Below, piece after piece: positions 15,234 through 22,986 of a DNA stretch of 48,364 nt (the first letter of the stretch is position 1; every line of letters begins with the position of its first letter). The stretch is from a virus: positions 1 to 48,364 of IMG/VR virus record IMGVR_UViG_3300025674_008651. One strand, written 5' to 3'. The notes beneath the pieces were generated by a model. It saw only the letters and a list, made by a program, of their open reading frames with translations, was not told the DNA's origin and did no database searches. Both the position numbers and the translations under genes were made by a program.

Positions 15234-15545
15234 ATGAAGATTTCAGAACTGGTTGTAGGAGAGTTCTATATTATAAAACCAACTACCAAAAAGCAGGTAG
15301 TAATAAATAATGATACTTTAAAGCTCTCTTCTTATTCACCAGTCTACAAAGAAAATAAAATATATAAAGAGTCTCTTTTTATTTATACAGGTCAAAAAAG
15401 AATACAGATAGAGAAAAGACTTGACAGTAAGAAAAGAAATGTTTATACTTATAAACCACACATGATGCAGTGTGTGAAGACTGGTGAAACATTCAAAGTA
15501 GCCAGCTATTATATTCAAACATATTTCGTTAAGCCAGAGAAATAG
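15234..15545 (+). CDS. Hypothetical protein, possibly leaderless translation
   Basis: This 103-residue, basic, strand-rich protein (MKISELVVGEFYIIKP ... SLFIYTGQKRIQIEKR) has regularly spaced aromatic residues, suggesting a small beta-barrel. No ribosome site fits upstream, because the perfect TATAAT ends 6 bases before the ATG. It is the first gene of the downstream operon. It is followed 8 bases later by a gene with a strong Shine-Dalgarno. I recognise no family. Confidence 0.7.
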   Translation: MKISELVVGEFYIIKPTTKKQVVINNDTLKLSSYSPVYKENKIYKESLFIYTGQKRIQIEKRLDSKKRNVYTYKPHMMQCVKTGETFKVASYYIQTYFVKPEK

Positions 15546-15553
15546 GAGGTGCT

Positions 15554-15787
15554 ATGGAGGCGAATGCATTATTTGGGCGACCTTGGAAGACAGCAGGTCG
15601 CTTTAACACTTTTGAGGAAGCGGATAACAAAAGAAAACAACTTTCCTCAGATAAAAATTTACAAGTAAAAGTTAAGAAACAAATTAAAGGTTTTGTAGTT
15701 AAGACCCGTTCAACAGTAGTTGATACACAGGTAGAAGAAAAGAAATCCCGTAAAAAGCAACGGAAGGAGAAGACAAATGATCGCTGA
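15554..15787 (+). CDS. Small basic hypothetical protein
   Basis: This 77-residue, Lys/Arg-rich protein starts after an excellent ribosome site (AGGAGG at 15544-15549). The N-terminal half has RPWKTAGRFNTFEEADNKRKQL, resembling small phage domains that pair two strands and a helix, then VKVKKQIKGFVVKTRS. The tail is highly charged (EEKKSRKKQRKEK). It overlaps the purA-like start by about 10 bases. Possibly a nucleic-acid- or protein-binding helper; function unknown. Confidence 0.7.
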   Translation: MEANALFGRPWKTAGRFNTFEEADNKRKQLSSDKNLQVKVKKQIKGFVVKTRSTVVDTQVEEKKSRKKQRKEKTNDR

Positions 15788-16787
15788 TGTTGTTGTTGGT
15801 CTTCAATATGGTGATGAAGGCAAAGGTAAAGTTACTCACCATCTTTGTAAAACGGGAGGTTATACACATGTCTTACGGTTCAATGGCGGTTGCAATGCTG
15901 GGCACACTATTTTTCATGAAGGTAGGAAGTTTGTTACTCACCACATTCCAGCGGGTGTTTTCTTTGGGATTAAAAGTATCATTGGCAATGGTTGCGTTCT
16001 TGATCCTGTACAATTTTTCCGAGAGTTGGATGAATTGGAATCAGGTGGAATCAACACTAAGGGACTTATTTATATCGCTAAAAACTGCCATGTAATCACA
16101 GATCAACATAAAGAAGAGGACGGTAAAGATACCGCTATTGGAACTACAAAGCGAGGAAATGGTCCTGCTTATAGAGACAAGTATTCCAGAGATGGTTATT
16201 TAGCTCAGGACATTCCAAGTCTCAAACCATTTTTAATTGATCTACATGATGAGTTTTGGAACCATGGTGAGACTAAAATCCTCTGTGAAGGGGCTCAAGG
16301 CTTCGGATTGGACATTGACTGGGGAGACTACCCTTTCGTAACTTCAAGCCATTGTCTGACATCCTCAGTCCTTTTAAATGCTATTCCTCACTATGCCATC
16401 CGTGATGTGTGGGGAGTTGCTAAAGCTTACGAGACTTATGTGGGTTCTAAGAAGTTCCAACCACCACATAACAAGGTGTTTGAACATATTCAAGAAGCAG
16501 GGCAAGAGTTCGGAGCAACAACAGGCAGAGTTCGACAGTGTAACTGGATCGACTTGCCATTTTTGAAGAGAGCAGTTCAGTTGAATGCCGTAAATAAAAT
16601 TGTCTTCAATAAAATGGATGTAGTTCGACAAGTACAGAACTGGAGTTTGAAGAACAACGACGGAAAGTCTGATTTCTTTGAGTATTACTCTACAGAAGAA
16701 GAATTCAAACATAGAATCGAAGAGTTCTTAGCAGATGCGGTAAAAGATCTTGAGATCCACTTCTCAGACAATCCACACAGAATATAG
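15777..16787 (+). CDS. purA: Adenylosuccinate synthetase (PurA type)
   Basis: PurA makes adenylosuccinate from IMP, aspartate and GTP, the first committed step to AMP. The phosphate loop GLQYGDEGKGK (residues 8-18) keeps Asp13, the PurA catalytic base; I recall that in PurZ enzymes of 2-aminoadenine phages this position is changed. Other landmarks are NAGHTI, IGNGCVLDP, IGTTKRGNGPAYRDK, EGAQGFGLDID, YPFVTSS, VGVAKAYET-like VWGVAKAYET, and GATTGRVRQCNWID. At 336 residues it is about 90 shorter than the E. coli enzyme and near the compact archaeal/phage size. GGAAGGAG lies 7 bases before the ATG. It probably boosts adenine supply for an AT-rich phage genome. A PurZ0-like specificity is not excluded. 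Confidence 0.9.
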   Translation: MIADVVVGLQYGDEGKGKVTHHLCKTGGYTHVLRFNGGCNAGHTIFHEGRKFVTHHIPAGVFFGIKSIIGNGCVLDPVQFFRELDELESGGINTKGLIYIAKNCHVITDQHKEEDGKDTAIGTTKRGNGPAYRDKYSRDGYLAQDIPSLKPFLIDLHDEFWNHGETKILCEGAQGFGLDIDWGDYPFVTSSHCLTSSVLLNAIPHYAIRDVWGVAKAYETYVGSKKFQPPHNKVFEHIQEAGQEFGATTGRVRQCNWIDLPFLKRAVQLNAVNKIVFNKMDVVRQVQNWSLKNNDGKSDFFEYYSTEEEFKHRIEEFLADAVKDLEIHFSDNPHRI

Positions 16788-16796
16788 GAGAAAATA

Positions 16797-17009
16797 ATGA
16801 GTGATAAATTTTTTAAATTTCATTATAAGAATGATAAAGAAAGTTTAGCAACCAGTTATGATGTCGTCTTTGACGACTTCTCAGATGCGATGAAGTTCGC
16901 TTATGATAAGCTGGATGAATTAAATCAGTCGGTCAGCGGTTATAGAATTGTCGGTGTTTATGAAATTCTTTACCCAACCAACTCATACAATCCAAACCAA
17001 ATCAACTAA
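16797..17009 (+). CDS. Small hypothetical protein
   Basis: A 70-residue acidic protein with aromatic residues (FFKFHYKND, YDVVFDDFSDAMKFAYDKL), following a clear AGGAG ribosome site. It has an alpha/beta pattern and no recognised motif. It lies between purA and the ClpP-like gene with short gaps on both sides, so it is expressed with them. Confidence 0.7.
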   Translation: MSDKFFKFHYKNDKESLATSYDVVFDDFSDAMKFAYDKLDELNQSVSGYRIVGVYEILYPTNSYNPNQIN

Positions 17010-17026
17010 TTATAAAAGGAAACAAC

Positions 17027-17692
17027 ATGACAAGATATTATTGGTGCGACGATAAAACCAAAGAGAAAATCGAAGAAGAGTCTCAAGATGACGGTGGAGT
17101 GACACCAATCATTCTAATGGGTGGTAATGATGGACCACCACCAGCTATGGACTGCATAGATGTCTCTGATAACACAATTATGTTTTATGGCGAAGTTAGC
17201 GAAAAGAATGCTAAGCTATTAAACAAAGCTATTAGAGCCATAGACAAGGACCTACAAGTTTTTAAGGTCAAATACGATTCAGAGCCACCACCAATTAAGC
17301 TACACATTAACTCTTACGGTGGATCTGTTTTCGCTGGTTTCTCAACTGTAGATGTAATTTTGAACTGTAAGACTCCAGTTCACACCTACATTGACGGCTC
17401 AGCAGCTTCGGCAGCAACACTTATTTCTGTTGTCGGAGATAAAAGATTTATGTACGAGCATTCACACATGCTTATCCATCAGCTTTCCTCCGCTATGTGG
17501 GGCAAGTTTGAGGATTTCAAAGATGAGATGGAAAATCTAGATTTGTTAATGACAAAGATTAAGAAGATCTATAAAGAAAAAACAAACATGTCTATGCGAC
17601 AAATCACAGAGATACTTAAAAGAGACAAGTGGTTCGAAGCAGAAAAGTGTGTAGAGCTTGGACTTGTCGATGAGATTGTAGAAAATGGCTAA
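17027..17692 (+). CDS. ClpP-like serine protease (peptidase S14 fold)
   Basis: The 221-residue protein has the ClpP signatures in order: LHINSYGGSVFAGFSTVD (residues 92-109, oxyanion glycines), DGSAASAATLIS (catalytic Ser128) and MLIHQLSS (catalytic His151), with the acidic partner expected later in the chain. The end LGLVDEIV matches the ClpP tail. An N-terminal extension of about 45 residues with a Gly/Pro-rich stretch is not typical of cellular ClpP. It could be a regulatory protease working with a host ATPase. It is also a candidate for the head-maturation protease, since ClpP-fold enzymes do that job in some phages and no other prohead protease is in the window. The first choice is safer. 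Confidence 0.88.
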   Translation: MTRYYWCDDKTKEKIEEESQDDGGVTPIILMGGNDGPPPAMDCIDVSDNTIMFYGEVSEKNAKLLNKAIRAIDKDLQVFKVKYDSEPPPIKLHINSYGGSVFAGFSTVDVILNCKTPVHTYIDGSAASAATLISVVGDKRFMYEHSHMLIHQLSSAMWGKFEDFKDEMENLDLLMTKIKKIYKEKTNMSMRQITEILKRDKWFEAEKCVELGLVDEIVENG

Positions 17693-19001
17693 AAAAACTT
17701 ATGTTTTAGATACAAATGTTTATCTTTCTGACCCAACAGCTTTTAAAAACTTTGGAAGAAACGATGTTGTTATTCCATTAAAGGTTCTTGAAGAGATTGA
17801 TAAGCATAAGAAGAGGCAGGACGGTGTGGGGGCTAATGCTCGCCACACCATTCGTCTTTTGGATGAATATCGTGGAAAGGGCTCTCTTGAAAAGGGAGTC
17901 CGTATTGAGAAGGGTAAGGGACTCCTAAGAGCAAGAATCTCTGATATTAATGCTCTCCCAGCCGAGTCAAATAAAAAAGACCCAGACAACATTATTCTTG
18001 CCTGTGCTTTGAACGAAGTAAATGATGGTAGAAGGGTAGTTGTCGTTTCCCGCGATATTAACCTCAGAGTCCGCTGTGATGCCCTTGGAATCCCTTGTGA
18101 GGGCTACGACATAAACCAAGTCGTTAGTGATCGTAGCGAGCTTTACACGGGCTTTGAGAGGCATTTAGTAGATGATCAAACAATTGATCATTTTTATGCT
18201 GGCGAAAAAATCTTTATTGATAAGGAAGATAAATTACTTTTGCCTAATCAGTTTGTTATGCTGATATCTAATTCTAATGAGAAGAAAACAGCCTTGGCTA
18301 GATTCTTAGCTTATAACAAACCGCTCATCAAAGCAGGAACCCACAAACATGGAGTCTGGGAAATCACCGCAAGAAATAAAGAACAATCTTTTGCCATCGA
18401 TTTATTGTTGGATCCAAATGTTCCTATTGTATCCCTCATTGGTGCCGCTGGTTGCGGTAAAACTCTACTGGCTGTGGCTGCTGGATTGGAACAAGTTCTA
18501 GACGAGGGATCATATGAGCCAATCTACAACAAACTTGTAGTGTCCAGACCAATCATGCCTATGGGTAGAGATATTGGATTCCTTCCAGGTACAATGGAAG
18601 AGAAGATGGCTCCATGGCTAGCTCCAGTTCAAGACAACTTGAAGTTCTTGATGGGAAATGATAAAGTAGCCCTTGAAATGTATGCTGAAAGAGGTATCAT
18701 CGAGATCGAAGCTCTAACCTACATTCGTGGTCGTTCTATCGCAAATGCCTTTATTATCATTGATGAGGCGCAGAACCTGTCAGTTCACGAATTAAAAACA
18801 ATCATTACTCGTGTTGGTGAGAACACAAAGATTGTTCTTACAGGTGACATCGAGCAGATTGACACTGTTTACTTGGATGCTACTAGCAATGGCTTATCTT
18901 ATGCTGTAGAAAAATTTAAACATTATGATCTAGCAGGTCACATTTCACTACAGAAGGGTGAAAGATCAAAGGTAGCTACACTAGCAGCTAAGGTATTGTG
19001 A
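17685..19001 (+). CDS. PIN-PhoH protein (PhoH2-like RNase/helicase ATPase)
   Basis: The N-terminal PIN nuclease domain (residues 5-140) shows VLDTNVYL (Asp9), LEEIDKHK and later acidic residues in DPDNIILA and SRDINLR. A linker leads to a PhoH ATPase with Walker A GAAGCGKT (residues 253-260), the PhoH-typical RPIMPMGRDIGFLPG, Walker B IIIDEAQN and TGDIEQID. At 438 residues it has the normal PIN-PhoH length. PIN-PhoH proteins combine RNase and RNA-unwinding activity; marine phages commonly carry phoH genes. It overlaps the ClpP-like gene by 8 bases. Confidence 0.93.
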   Translation: MAKKTYVLDTNVYLSDPTAFKNFGRNDVVIPLKVLEEIDKHKKRQDGVGANARHTIRLLDEYRGKGSLEKGVRIEKGKGLLRARISDINALPAESNKKDPDNIILACALNEVNDGRRVVVVSRDINLRVRCDALGIPCEGYDINQVVSDRSELYTGFERHLVDDQTIDHFYAGEKIFIDKEDKLLLPNQFVMLISNSNEKKTALARFLAYNKPLIKAGTHKHGVWEITARNKEQSFAIDLLLDPNVPIVSLIGAAGCGKTLLAVAAGLEQVLDEGSYEPIYNKLVVSRPIMPMGRDIGFLPGTMEEKMAPWLAPVQDNLKFLMGNDKVALEMYAERGIIEIEALTYIRGRSIANAFIIIDEAQNLSVHELKTIITRVGENTKIVLTGDIEQIDTVYLDATSNGLSYAVEKFKHYDLAGHISLQKGERSKVATLAAKVL

Positions 19002-19663
19002 TGGGTTTGAGAGAGTTTATTACTGAAAGCCACGACAAGAATGCTCACAAAGGTGTTCTTGGAGTTGAGTTTATCATTGAGGACAAAGGTAAATTTAATT
19101 CAATGGATTTAAAATTTTTCATTAATAAACTTAAAGAAACACTTTCTCCAAAAGCTCTCAACCATGTAAATAAAATAAAACTTGGAAACTATCCAAAGCT
19201 GGATAAAGAAAATTATAAGTCTTACTACAAGGACGGTACAATTTATTTATCTAACAATGTTGATTTTGTCGAAGACATTCTAATGAACTTCTTTCACGAA
19301 TTAGCCCACTCATTTGAGAAGCCCTACTATGGGCAAATCTATGAGGACGGATTCCTAGCAAAAGAATTTAAAAATAAAAGAAATCAACTTAAGAATGTGA
19401 TATCAATGTACGAAGGTGGAAGACCGCCTCCTTTTGACTTTAATCAAATAAACTACTCAAAAGAGTTGGATGATTATTTAGCAAACACAATAGGCTACGA
19501 TAAACTTTGGAAGTATTGCTCAGGCATATTTACAAACCCTTATGCCGCAACATCTTTAAGAGAATACTTTGCAGCAGGTTTTGAGAACTGGCTGAAGGGC
19601 GAGCAACAAATGCTTTACAGGATGAGCCCAGTGTTGTATAATAAACTCAGACAATTTTTTTGA
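19001..19663 (+). CDS. HExxH metalloprotease with capsid-targeting-like N-terminus (lethal-factor-type fold candidate)
   Basis: The start is placed at ATG 19001 (TGATG with the previous stop; AAGG 7 bases upstream). The N-terminus MGLREFITESHDK parallels the T4 internal-protein tag, with EFITE a likely [LIV]-x-E site. NFFHELAHSFE carries the zinc ligands and catalytic Glu (about residues 99-103), and EYFAAGFENWL downstream can supply the third ligand. This HExxH ... E-[YF]-F-A order is what I recall for anthrax-lethal-factor-like catalytic domains in phage and toxin proteins. It would be packaged and act in the host after ejection. It lies outside the main tagged block, next to PhoH, so packaging is inferred from the tag alone. 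Confidence 0.82.
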   Translation: MGLREFITESHDKNAHKGVLGVEFIIEDKGKFNSMDLKFFINKLKETLSPKALNHVNKIKLGNYPKLDKENYKSYYKDGTIYLSNNVDFVEDILMNFFHELAHSFEKPYYGQIYEDGFLAKEFKNKRNQLKNVISMYEGGRPPPFDFNQINYSKELDDYLANTIGYDKLWKYCSGIFTNPYAATSLREYFAAGFENWLKGEQQMLYRMSPVLYNKLRQFF

Positions 19664-19670
19664 GGATGTT

Positions 19671-20453
19671 ATGCCACATATTTCTTATTCAGAACTTAAA
19701 AACTGGACCATGTGTCCACACTACAGGAAATTAGTAAATGAAGATAAACTTAATCCGCTTACTGATTCTATTTTTACGACCTTTGGAACGGCTGTTCACT
19801 CTGTGTGCGAGGAAATTGCACCAATGGATCACCAAGTTAGCGATCCAGCTACACTCTTTGAAAGCCGATTCAAAGAAGAACTCACAAAATTAGAAGATGT
19901 AGAGCAAAAAACAATAGATCAATTTATGAATCAAGGCAAGGAGATCGTAGTAGAAGTCACCGATGCCTTAAAAGACTATTTTGGTGAGTATGAAGTTCAC
20001 CAAGTTGAGGAGCAACTCTTTGAGCGAATCATTGAGTTCCCTAATAAAGAGTATGACTTTAAGGGCTATGTTGACCTTATCGTTAAGACTCCAGACGGCA
20101 AGTACCACATTCTAGACTGGAAGACTTGCTCTTGGGGCTGGGATGCCCGTAGAAAAGCAGAAAAGATTACCACTTATCAGCTTACTTTTTACAAAAAGTT
20201 CTTTGCTGAAAAATACAGTGTTGACCCATCAATGATTGAGACTCACTTTGGACTACTCAAGCGAACAGCAAAGAAAGGAAAAAAGGTTGAGATCTTTAGG
20301 GTCACAAGTGGTGATAAAAAAACTAAAAATGCTGTTAAACTTTTGACAGATGCCTTGTATAATATTTCTAACGAAAGACACTTAAAAAATCGGCTAAGTT
20401 GTCATAAAATGTATGGAACTTGCCCATTTTTTAAAACGGAACATTGTACATGA
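19671..20453 (+). CDS. PD-(D/E)XK nuclease, Cas4/RecB-like
   Basis: The 260-residue protein starts with SYSELKNWTMCPHYRKL, the usual lead of RecB/Cas4 nucleases, then FGTAVHSVCEE. The catalytic set is GYVDLIV (Asp135) and HILDWKTC (Asp149-x-Lys151), followed by YQLTFYKK (motif IV). One Cys in the lead (about residue 15) and three near the C-terminus (SCHKMYGTCPFFKTEHC) are placed like the four ligands of an iron-sulphur cluster in Cas4/AddB nucleases. It probably processes DNA ends in phage replication or recombination. No Cas genes are nearby. Its end overlaps the first glycosyltransferase by 4 bases. Confidence 0.9.
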   Translation: MPHISYSELKNWTMCPHYRKLVNEDKLNPLTDSIFTTFGTAVHSVCEEIAPMDHQVSDPATLFESRFKEELTKLEDVEQKTIDQFMNQGKEIVVEVTDALKDYFGEYEVHQVEEQLFERIIEFPNKEYDFKGYVDLIVKTPDGKYHILDWKTCSWGWDARRKAEKITTYQLTFYKKFFAEKYSVDPSMIETHFGLLKRTAKKGKKVEIFRVTSGDKKTKNAVKLLTDALYNISNERHLKNRLSCHKMYGTCPFFKTEHCT

Positions 20454-21712
20454 GTGATAAAAAGATAAAGATATTTACATTAAGCGATCATCCACTTACA
20501 CCATCTGGTGTTGGAACACAGACAAAATATATCATTGAGGGAATGCTCAGAACTGGTAAGTACCAGTTTATTTCTTTTGGTGGTTTGATCAGGCATGAAG
20601 ATTATCGTCCAATCAAAACAGAAGAGTTTGGTGATGATTGGATTATTATCCCTACAGATGGTTATGGAACACAAGAATCTGTTAGAGCTATGCTATGGTC
20701 AGAAAAGCCAGATATTGTTTGGTTCATGACAGATCCTCGTTTTTGGGGCTGGCTATGGCAGATTGAAGAAGAGATTCGCCATAATGTCCCAATGGTCTAC
20801 TACCATGTATGGGATAACTATCCTTATCCAACTTATAATAAACCAAATTACGATAGTAATGACTTTATCGCTACAATATCAAAGGTTACAGATGATATTG
20901 TAGCAAATGTCTCACCAGATGTAGACAGGCAGTATGTTCCACATGCTGTTAATTTAGATATTTTTAAACCTTTAGAGGATGATTTCCTAGAACAGCTTAG
21001 AGCAGATAACTTTAAAGAAAACAAAGACAAGTTTATTGTCTTTTGGAATAACAGAAATGCTCGCAGAAAGATGGGAGCTACTTTAATTCTTTGGTTTAAG
21101 GACTTCTTAGATAGAGTTGGTCATGATAAGGCTGTTCTATTAATGCATACTAATCCTAGGGACCAAGCAGGATCCAATCTAGAGGCTTTAATTGAAGACA
21201 TTGGATTGAACGACGGACAAGTACTTTTCTCAAGAGAAAAGCTGCATCCTGAGAACTTAGCAGCCATGTATAACATGGTTGATGTTACTATAAACATTTC
21301 AGATGCTGAGGGTTTTGGACTTGGAACTCTAGAGTCCTTATCCTGTGGAACTCCAATCATAGTCAACATGACAGGTGGCTTACAAGAGCAAGTTACAGAT
21401 GGCGAAGAGTGGTTTGGGGTCGGTTTAGAACCAACCAGTAAGACCATTGTAGGCTCACAAGAGGTTCCTTTCATCTATGAGGACAGACTCGCAAAGGAAC
21501 AGGTTGTAGAGGCTCTCCTAGAGATGTTTAACAAGACTCCCGAGGAAAGAAAACAGCTTGGTCTGAAGGGTCGTCAACATGTAGAAACTAACTACAACTT
21601 TGAAAACTTTATTAAGACATGGGACGAGATTTTTACAAAGGTTCATGAAGAACATGGATCTTGGGAAACTCGTAACAGAAAACAAAATTGGACATTAAAA
21701 GAAGTAGCATGA
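20450..21712 (+). CDS. Glycosyltransferase, GT-B fold (GT4-like)
   Basis: The start at ATG 20450 (MSDKKIKIFTLSDHPL) overlaps the nuclease stop by 4 bases; an upstream TTG is in frame. TPSGVGTQTKYIIEGML is the N-terminal Gly-rich donor loop region. The C-terminal half has FWNNRNARRKMGATLIL and the nucleotide-sugar signature EGFGLGTLESLSCGTPIIV. At 421 residues it has a full GT-B length. It is the first gene of the glycan island; sugar donor and acceptor are unknown. Its base composition resembles the left flank more than the AT-richer genes after 23 kb. Confidence 0.9.
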   Translation: MSDKKIKIFTLSDHPLTPSGVGTQTKYIIEGMLRTGKYQFISFGGLIRHEDYRPIKTEEFGDDWIIIPTDGYGTQESVRAMLWSEKPDIVWFMTDPRFWGWLWQIEEEIRHNVPMVYYHVWDNYPYPTYNKPNYDSNDFIATISKVTDDIVANVSPDVDRQYVPHAVNLDIFKPLEDDFLEQLRADNFKENKDKFIVFWNNRNARRKMGATLILWFKDFLDRVGHDKAVLLMHTNPRDQAGSNLEALIEDIGLNDGQVLFSREKLHPENLAAMYNMVDVTINISDAEGFGLGTLESLSCGTPIIVNMTGGLQEQVTDGEEWFGVGLEPTSKTIVGSQEVPFIYEDRLAKEQVVEALLEMFNKTPEERKQLGLKGRQHVETNYNFENFIKTWDEIFTKVHEEHGSWETRNRKQNWTLKEVA

Positions 21713-22986
21713 AAAAGAAGATTTTAGTAAGGGGACCAGCCCTATCACAAACTGGTTATGGCGAACAATGCCGTTTTGCTCTTAGGGCTTTAAGATCTAG
21801 AGAAGATTTATTTGACATCTATCTCCTTAACATTCCTTGGGGCGGTACTAACTGGATTTTTGAAGACAGCGAAGAGAGGAGATGGCTAGATGAGCTAATC
21901 ATCAAAGCCAAACCTTTGCTGGAACAACAAAAGCAAAATCCACAAATGCCCATCTTTGACATTTCTCTTCAGGTAACGATTCCAAATGAGCTACAAAGAA
22001 TGGCTCCACAAAACATTCTTTACACAGCAGGAATTGAAACAGATAAAGCTTGTCAGGAATGGATTGGCAAATGTCACCAGTTTGCCGACAAGATTCTTGT
22101 TATCTCAGAACATGCTAAGGCAGGACTACAGGTTCCAATCAAGGCTCAAGATCAAAATGGAAATGAACTAGACTTTGTTCTAGATAAGCCAATTGAAGTA
22201 GTTCACTATCCTGTCAAGAAAGTCGAGACAAAAGAGCTAGATCTTCAACTAGAAACAGACTTCAACTTCCTTGCTATCTCACAGTGGGGACCACGAAAGA
22301 ACTTAGCTAACACAATTGGCTGGTTTTGTGAGGAATTCAAAGATAATTCAAATGTTGGTTTAGTAGTTAAAACTTTTGCGAAGGGCAATAGTCAAATAGA
22401 CAAAGACTTCTTAGAGAAAGCTCTCAAGTCTGTTTTGGACAACTTCCCAGATAGAAAGTGTAAGGTTTATTTCCTTCATGGTTACATGAACGAGCAAGAG
22501 CTACACTCGCTTTATGTTCATCCAAAGATTAAAGCAATGGTCAACTTTGGTCATGGAGAAGGCTATGGTTTGCCTCTATTTGAAGCAGCTTACTCAGGGC
22601 TTCCTGTAATCACCCATGACTTCGGAGGGCAAAAGGACTTCCTCTATGCCCCTAAGAAGGATAAGAAGGGTGTAGAGAAGCTCAGAGCCCATTTCAGTAG
22701 GGTTAATCACGAACTCAAGCCAGTTCAAAAAGAAGTTCTTTGGAAGGGTGTAATTGAGCCTGACATGCAGTGGGCTTATCCAAACGAATCTAGCTGTAAG
22801 ATAGCTATGCGCGAAGCTGTAAAGAACTATGGGCTATTACAGGGCGAAGCAAAGCGATTGAAGGAATGGTTGGAGCAAGAGTTTGAAGAGGATAAAAAAT
22901 ACGACTCTTTTGTACAATCACTATATGGCGAAGAATTAGAAATACAGTCAGAAATTGACGATCTATTTAATCAACTAGAGCTATGA
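21709..22986 (+). CDS. Glycosyltransferase, GT-B fold (GT4-like)
   Basis: It starts at ATG 21709 in an ATGA overlap. The N-terminus has RGPALSQTGYGEQCRFAL, a donor-loop region similar in plan to its neighbour. AISQWGPRKNLANTIGWF and HGEGYGLPLFEAAYSGLPVI give the C-terminal nucleotide-sugar site with the E-x7-E spacing of GT4 enzymes. At 425 residues it is complete. It pairs with the upstream enzyme, and the two may work on the same acceptor. A linker with LRAHFSRVNHELKPVQKEV is an insert of unknown role. Substrate unknown. Confidence 0.9.
   Translation: MKKKILVRGPALSQTGYGEQCRFALRALRSREDLFDIYLLNIPWGGTNWIFEDSEERRWLDELIIKAKPLLEQQKQNPQMPIFDISLQVTIPNELQRMAPQNILYTAGIETDKACQEWIGKCHQFADKILVISEHAKAGLQVPIKAQDQNGNELDFVLDKPIEVVHYPVKKVETKELDLQLETDFNFLAISQWGPRKNLANTIGWFCEEFKDNSNVGLVVKTFAKGNSQIDKDFLEKALKSVLDNFPDRKCKVYFLHGYMNEQELHSLYVHPKIKAMVNFGHGEGYGLPLFEAAYSGLPVITHDFGGQKDFLYAPKKDKKGVEKLRAHFSRVNHELKPVQKEVLWKGVIEPDMQWAYPNESSCKIAMREAVKNYGLLQGEAKRLKEWLEQEFEEDKKYDSFVQSLYGEELEIQSEIDDLFNQLEL

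Noticed and set aside
15777-16787. PurZ (2-aminoadenine, Z-genome enzyme)
   Set aside because: The phosphate loop reads GDEGKGK with Asp13 kept, as in PurA; no companion Z-genome genes are visible in the window.
19671-20453. Cas4 as a sign of a CRISPR system
   Set aside because: No repeats, Cas1 or Cas2 are present; the nuclease is better read as a phage replication or recombination enzyme.
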